Positions 5,605 through 5,790 of a stretch of DNA of 5,790 nucleotides are shown one piece after another (position 1 is the first letter of the stretch; each line of letters opens with the position of its first letter). The position numbers were made by a program, and so were the translations under genes. Where the stretch lies: the NCBI GenBank assembly GCA_900321595.1, contig ONWP01000088.1, positions 1 through 5,790 of the forward strand. The letters are read 5' to 3'. Under the pieces are notes generated by a model. It saw only the letters and a program-made list of their open reading frames with translations. It searched no databases and was not told the origin of the DNA. This DNA is from an uncultured Eubacteriales bacterium. GTDB taxonomy: Bacteria > Bacillota > Clostridia > Oscillospirales > Acutalibacteraceae.

Positions 5605-5790
5605 TCAGATTTTTTCTTCCAGCTTCGCGCTGAAACGAAGGATCTTGCGCGCTTCTCCGGCGAGCAGTTTGCCGTCGCCGTTGAGATCGCAGTTGAGGAA
5701 GCCCTGTCCCGTGAGCGTCTCCAGCTTCGCGGACGCTCTGAGCACCAGCCGCGCGTCGTTCGCCAGGACCTTGCCGTCCAGATTCGCGTC
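5605..5790 (-). CDS. C-terminal dockerin-like domain of a surface or secreted protein (5' partial)
   Basis: The minus strand is open from the right edge to TGA at 5607-5605, giving 61 residues. They form two dockerin-type Ca-binding repeats: DANLDGKVLANDARLVLRAS followed by AKLETL, then CDLNGDGKLLAGEARKILRF followed by SAKLE. Each has the D-x-N-x-D-G loop with an acidic residue (D or E) at position 12 and the A-R-x-(I/V)-L-R-x-(S/A) helix that follows. Such pairs bind cohesins in cellulosomes but are also frequent on clostridial enzymes and surface proteins with no known cohesin partner. The position at the extreme C-terminus is usual. The main domain, perhaps an enzyme or adhesin, lies outside the window, so its function is unknown. 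The frame ends 14 bases from a shared terminator. Confidence 0.88.
   Translation of the reverse strand, partial: DANLDGKVLANDARLVLRASAKLETLTGQGFLNCDLNGDGKLLAGEARKILRFSAKLEEKI

Noticed and set aside
1..5790. Mobile elements, CRISPR arrays, tRNA or rRNA genes, toxin-antitoxin or defence modules.
   Set aside because: No transposase, integrase, regularly spaced repeats or RNA gene was seen on either strand. The XRE gene is paired with a glycosidase, not with a toxin-like partner.

Overview
The window looks like chromosomal DNA from a GC-rich, Gram-positive-type anaerobe, most plausibly an uncultured gut or rumen member of the Clostridia (Oscillospiraceae/Ruminococcaceae-like). The grounds are strong AGGAGG-type ribosome binding sites, a short clostridial 2[4Fe-4S] ferredoxin, a surface protein with cell-wall/glucan-binding-type repeats and Cys-rich C-terminal motifs, and a C-terminal dockerin. 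This placement is inferred from gene content, not from a marker gene.

Layout from left to right: (1) the 3' part of a large + strand surface protein gene (1-1383), open at the left edge, ending in a rho-independent terminator (about 1404-1438). (2) A convergent minus-strand gene of only 56 codons (1501-1671) for a bacterial 2[4Fe-4S] ferredoxin, with its own terminator hairpin (about 1446-1480) and a near-perfect Shine-Dalgarno. It is easily lost because of its size. (3) An AT-rich divergent intergenic region (1672-1903) holding a consensus sigma-A promoter reading right (TTGACA-17-TATAAT), a probable extended -10 promoter for ferredoxin reading left, and a small palindrome. (4) A two-gene + strand unit: an XRE-family repressor-like regulator (1904-2344), followed 38 bases later by a complete 1052-residue GH38 alpha-mannosidase (2383-5541). 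(5) A bidirectional terminator (about 5555-5591). (6) The C-terminal end of a minus-strand gene (5605-5790) encoding a dockerin-like pair of Ca-binding repeats, open at the right edge.

Functional picture: the only clear operon is regulator plus alpha-mannosidase. The enzyme has no signal peptide, so it probably trims mannosides or mannose-containing oligosaccharides after uptake; no transporter is visible in the window. The two truncated flanking genes encode extracellular or surface proteins, which fits a glycan-using, surface-decorated anaerobe, but nothing in the sequence links them to the mannosidase. The ferredoxin is a general low-potential electron carrier and looks like an independent transcription unit. 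I saw no mobile element, CRISPR array, tRNA or rRNA, and no convincing sign of an entirely new system. The points most worth checking are the very short ferredoxin gene, the regulator-GH38 pairing and the composite architecture of the left-hand surface protein.
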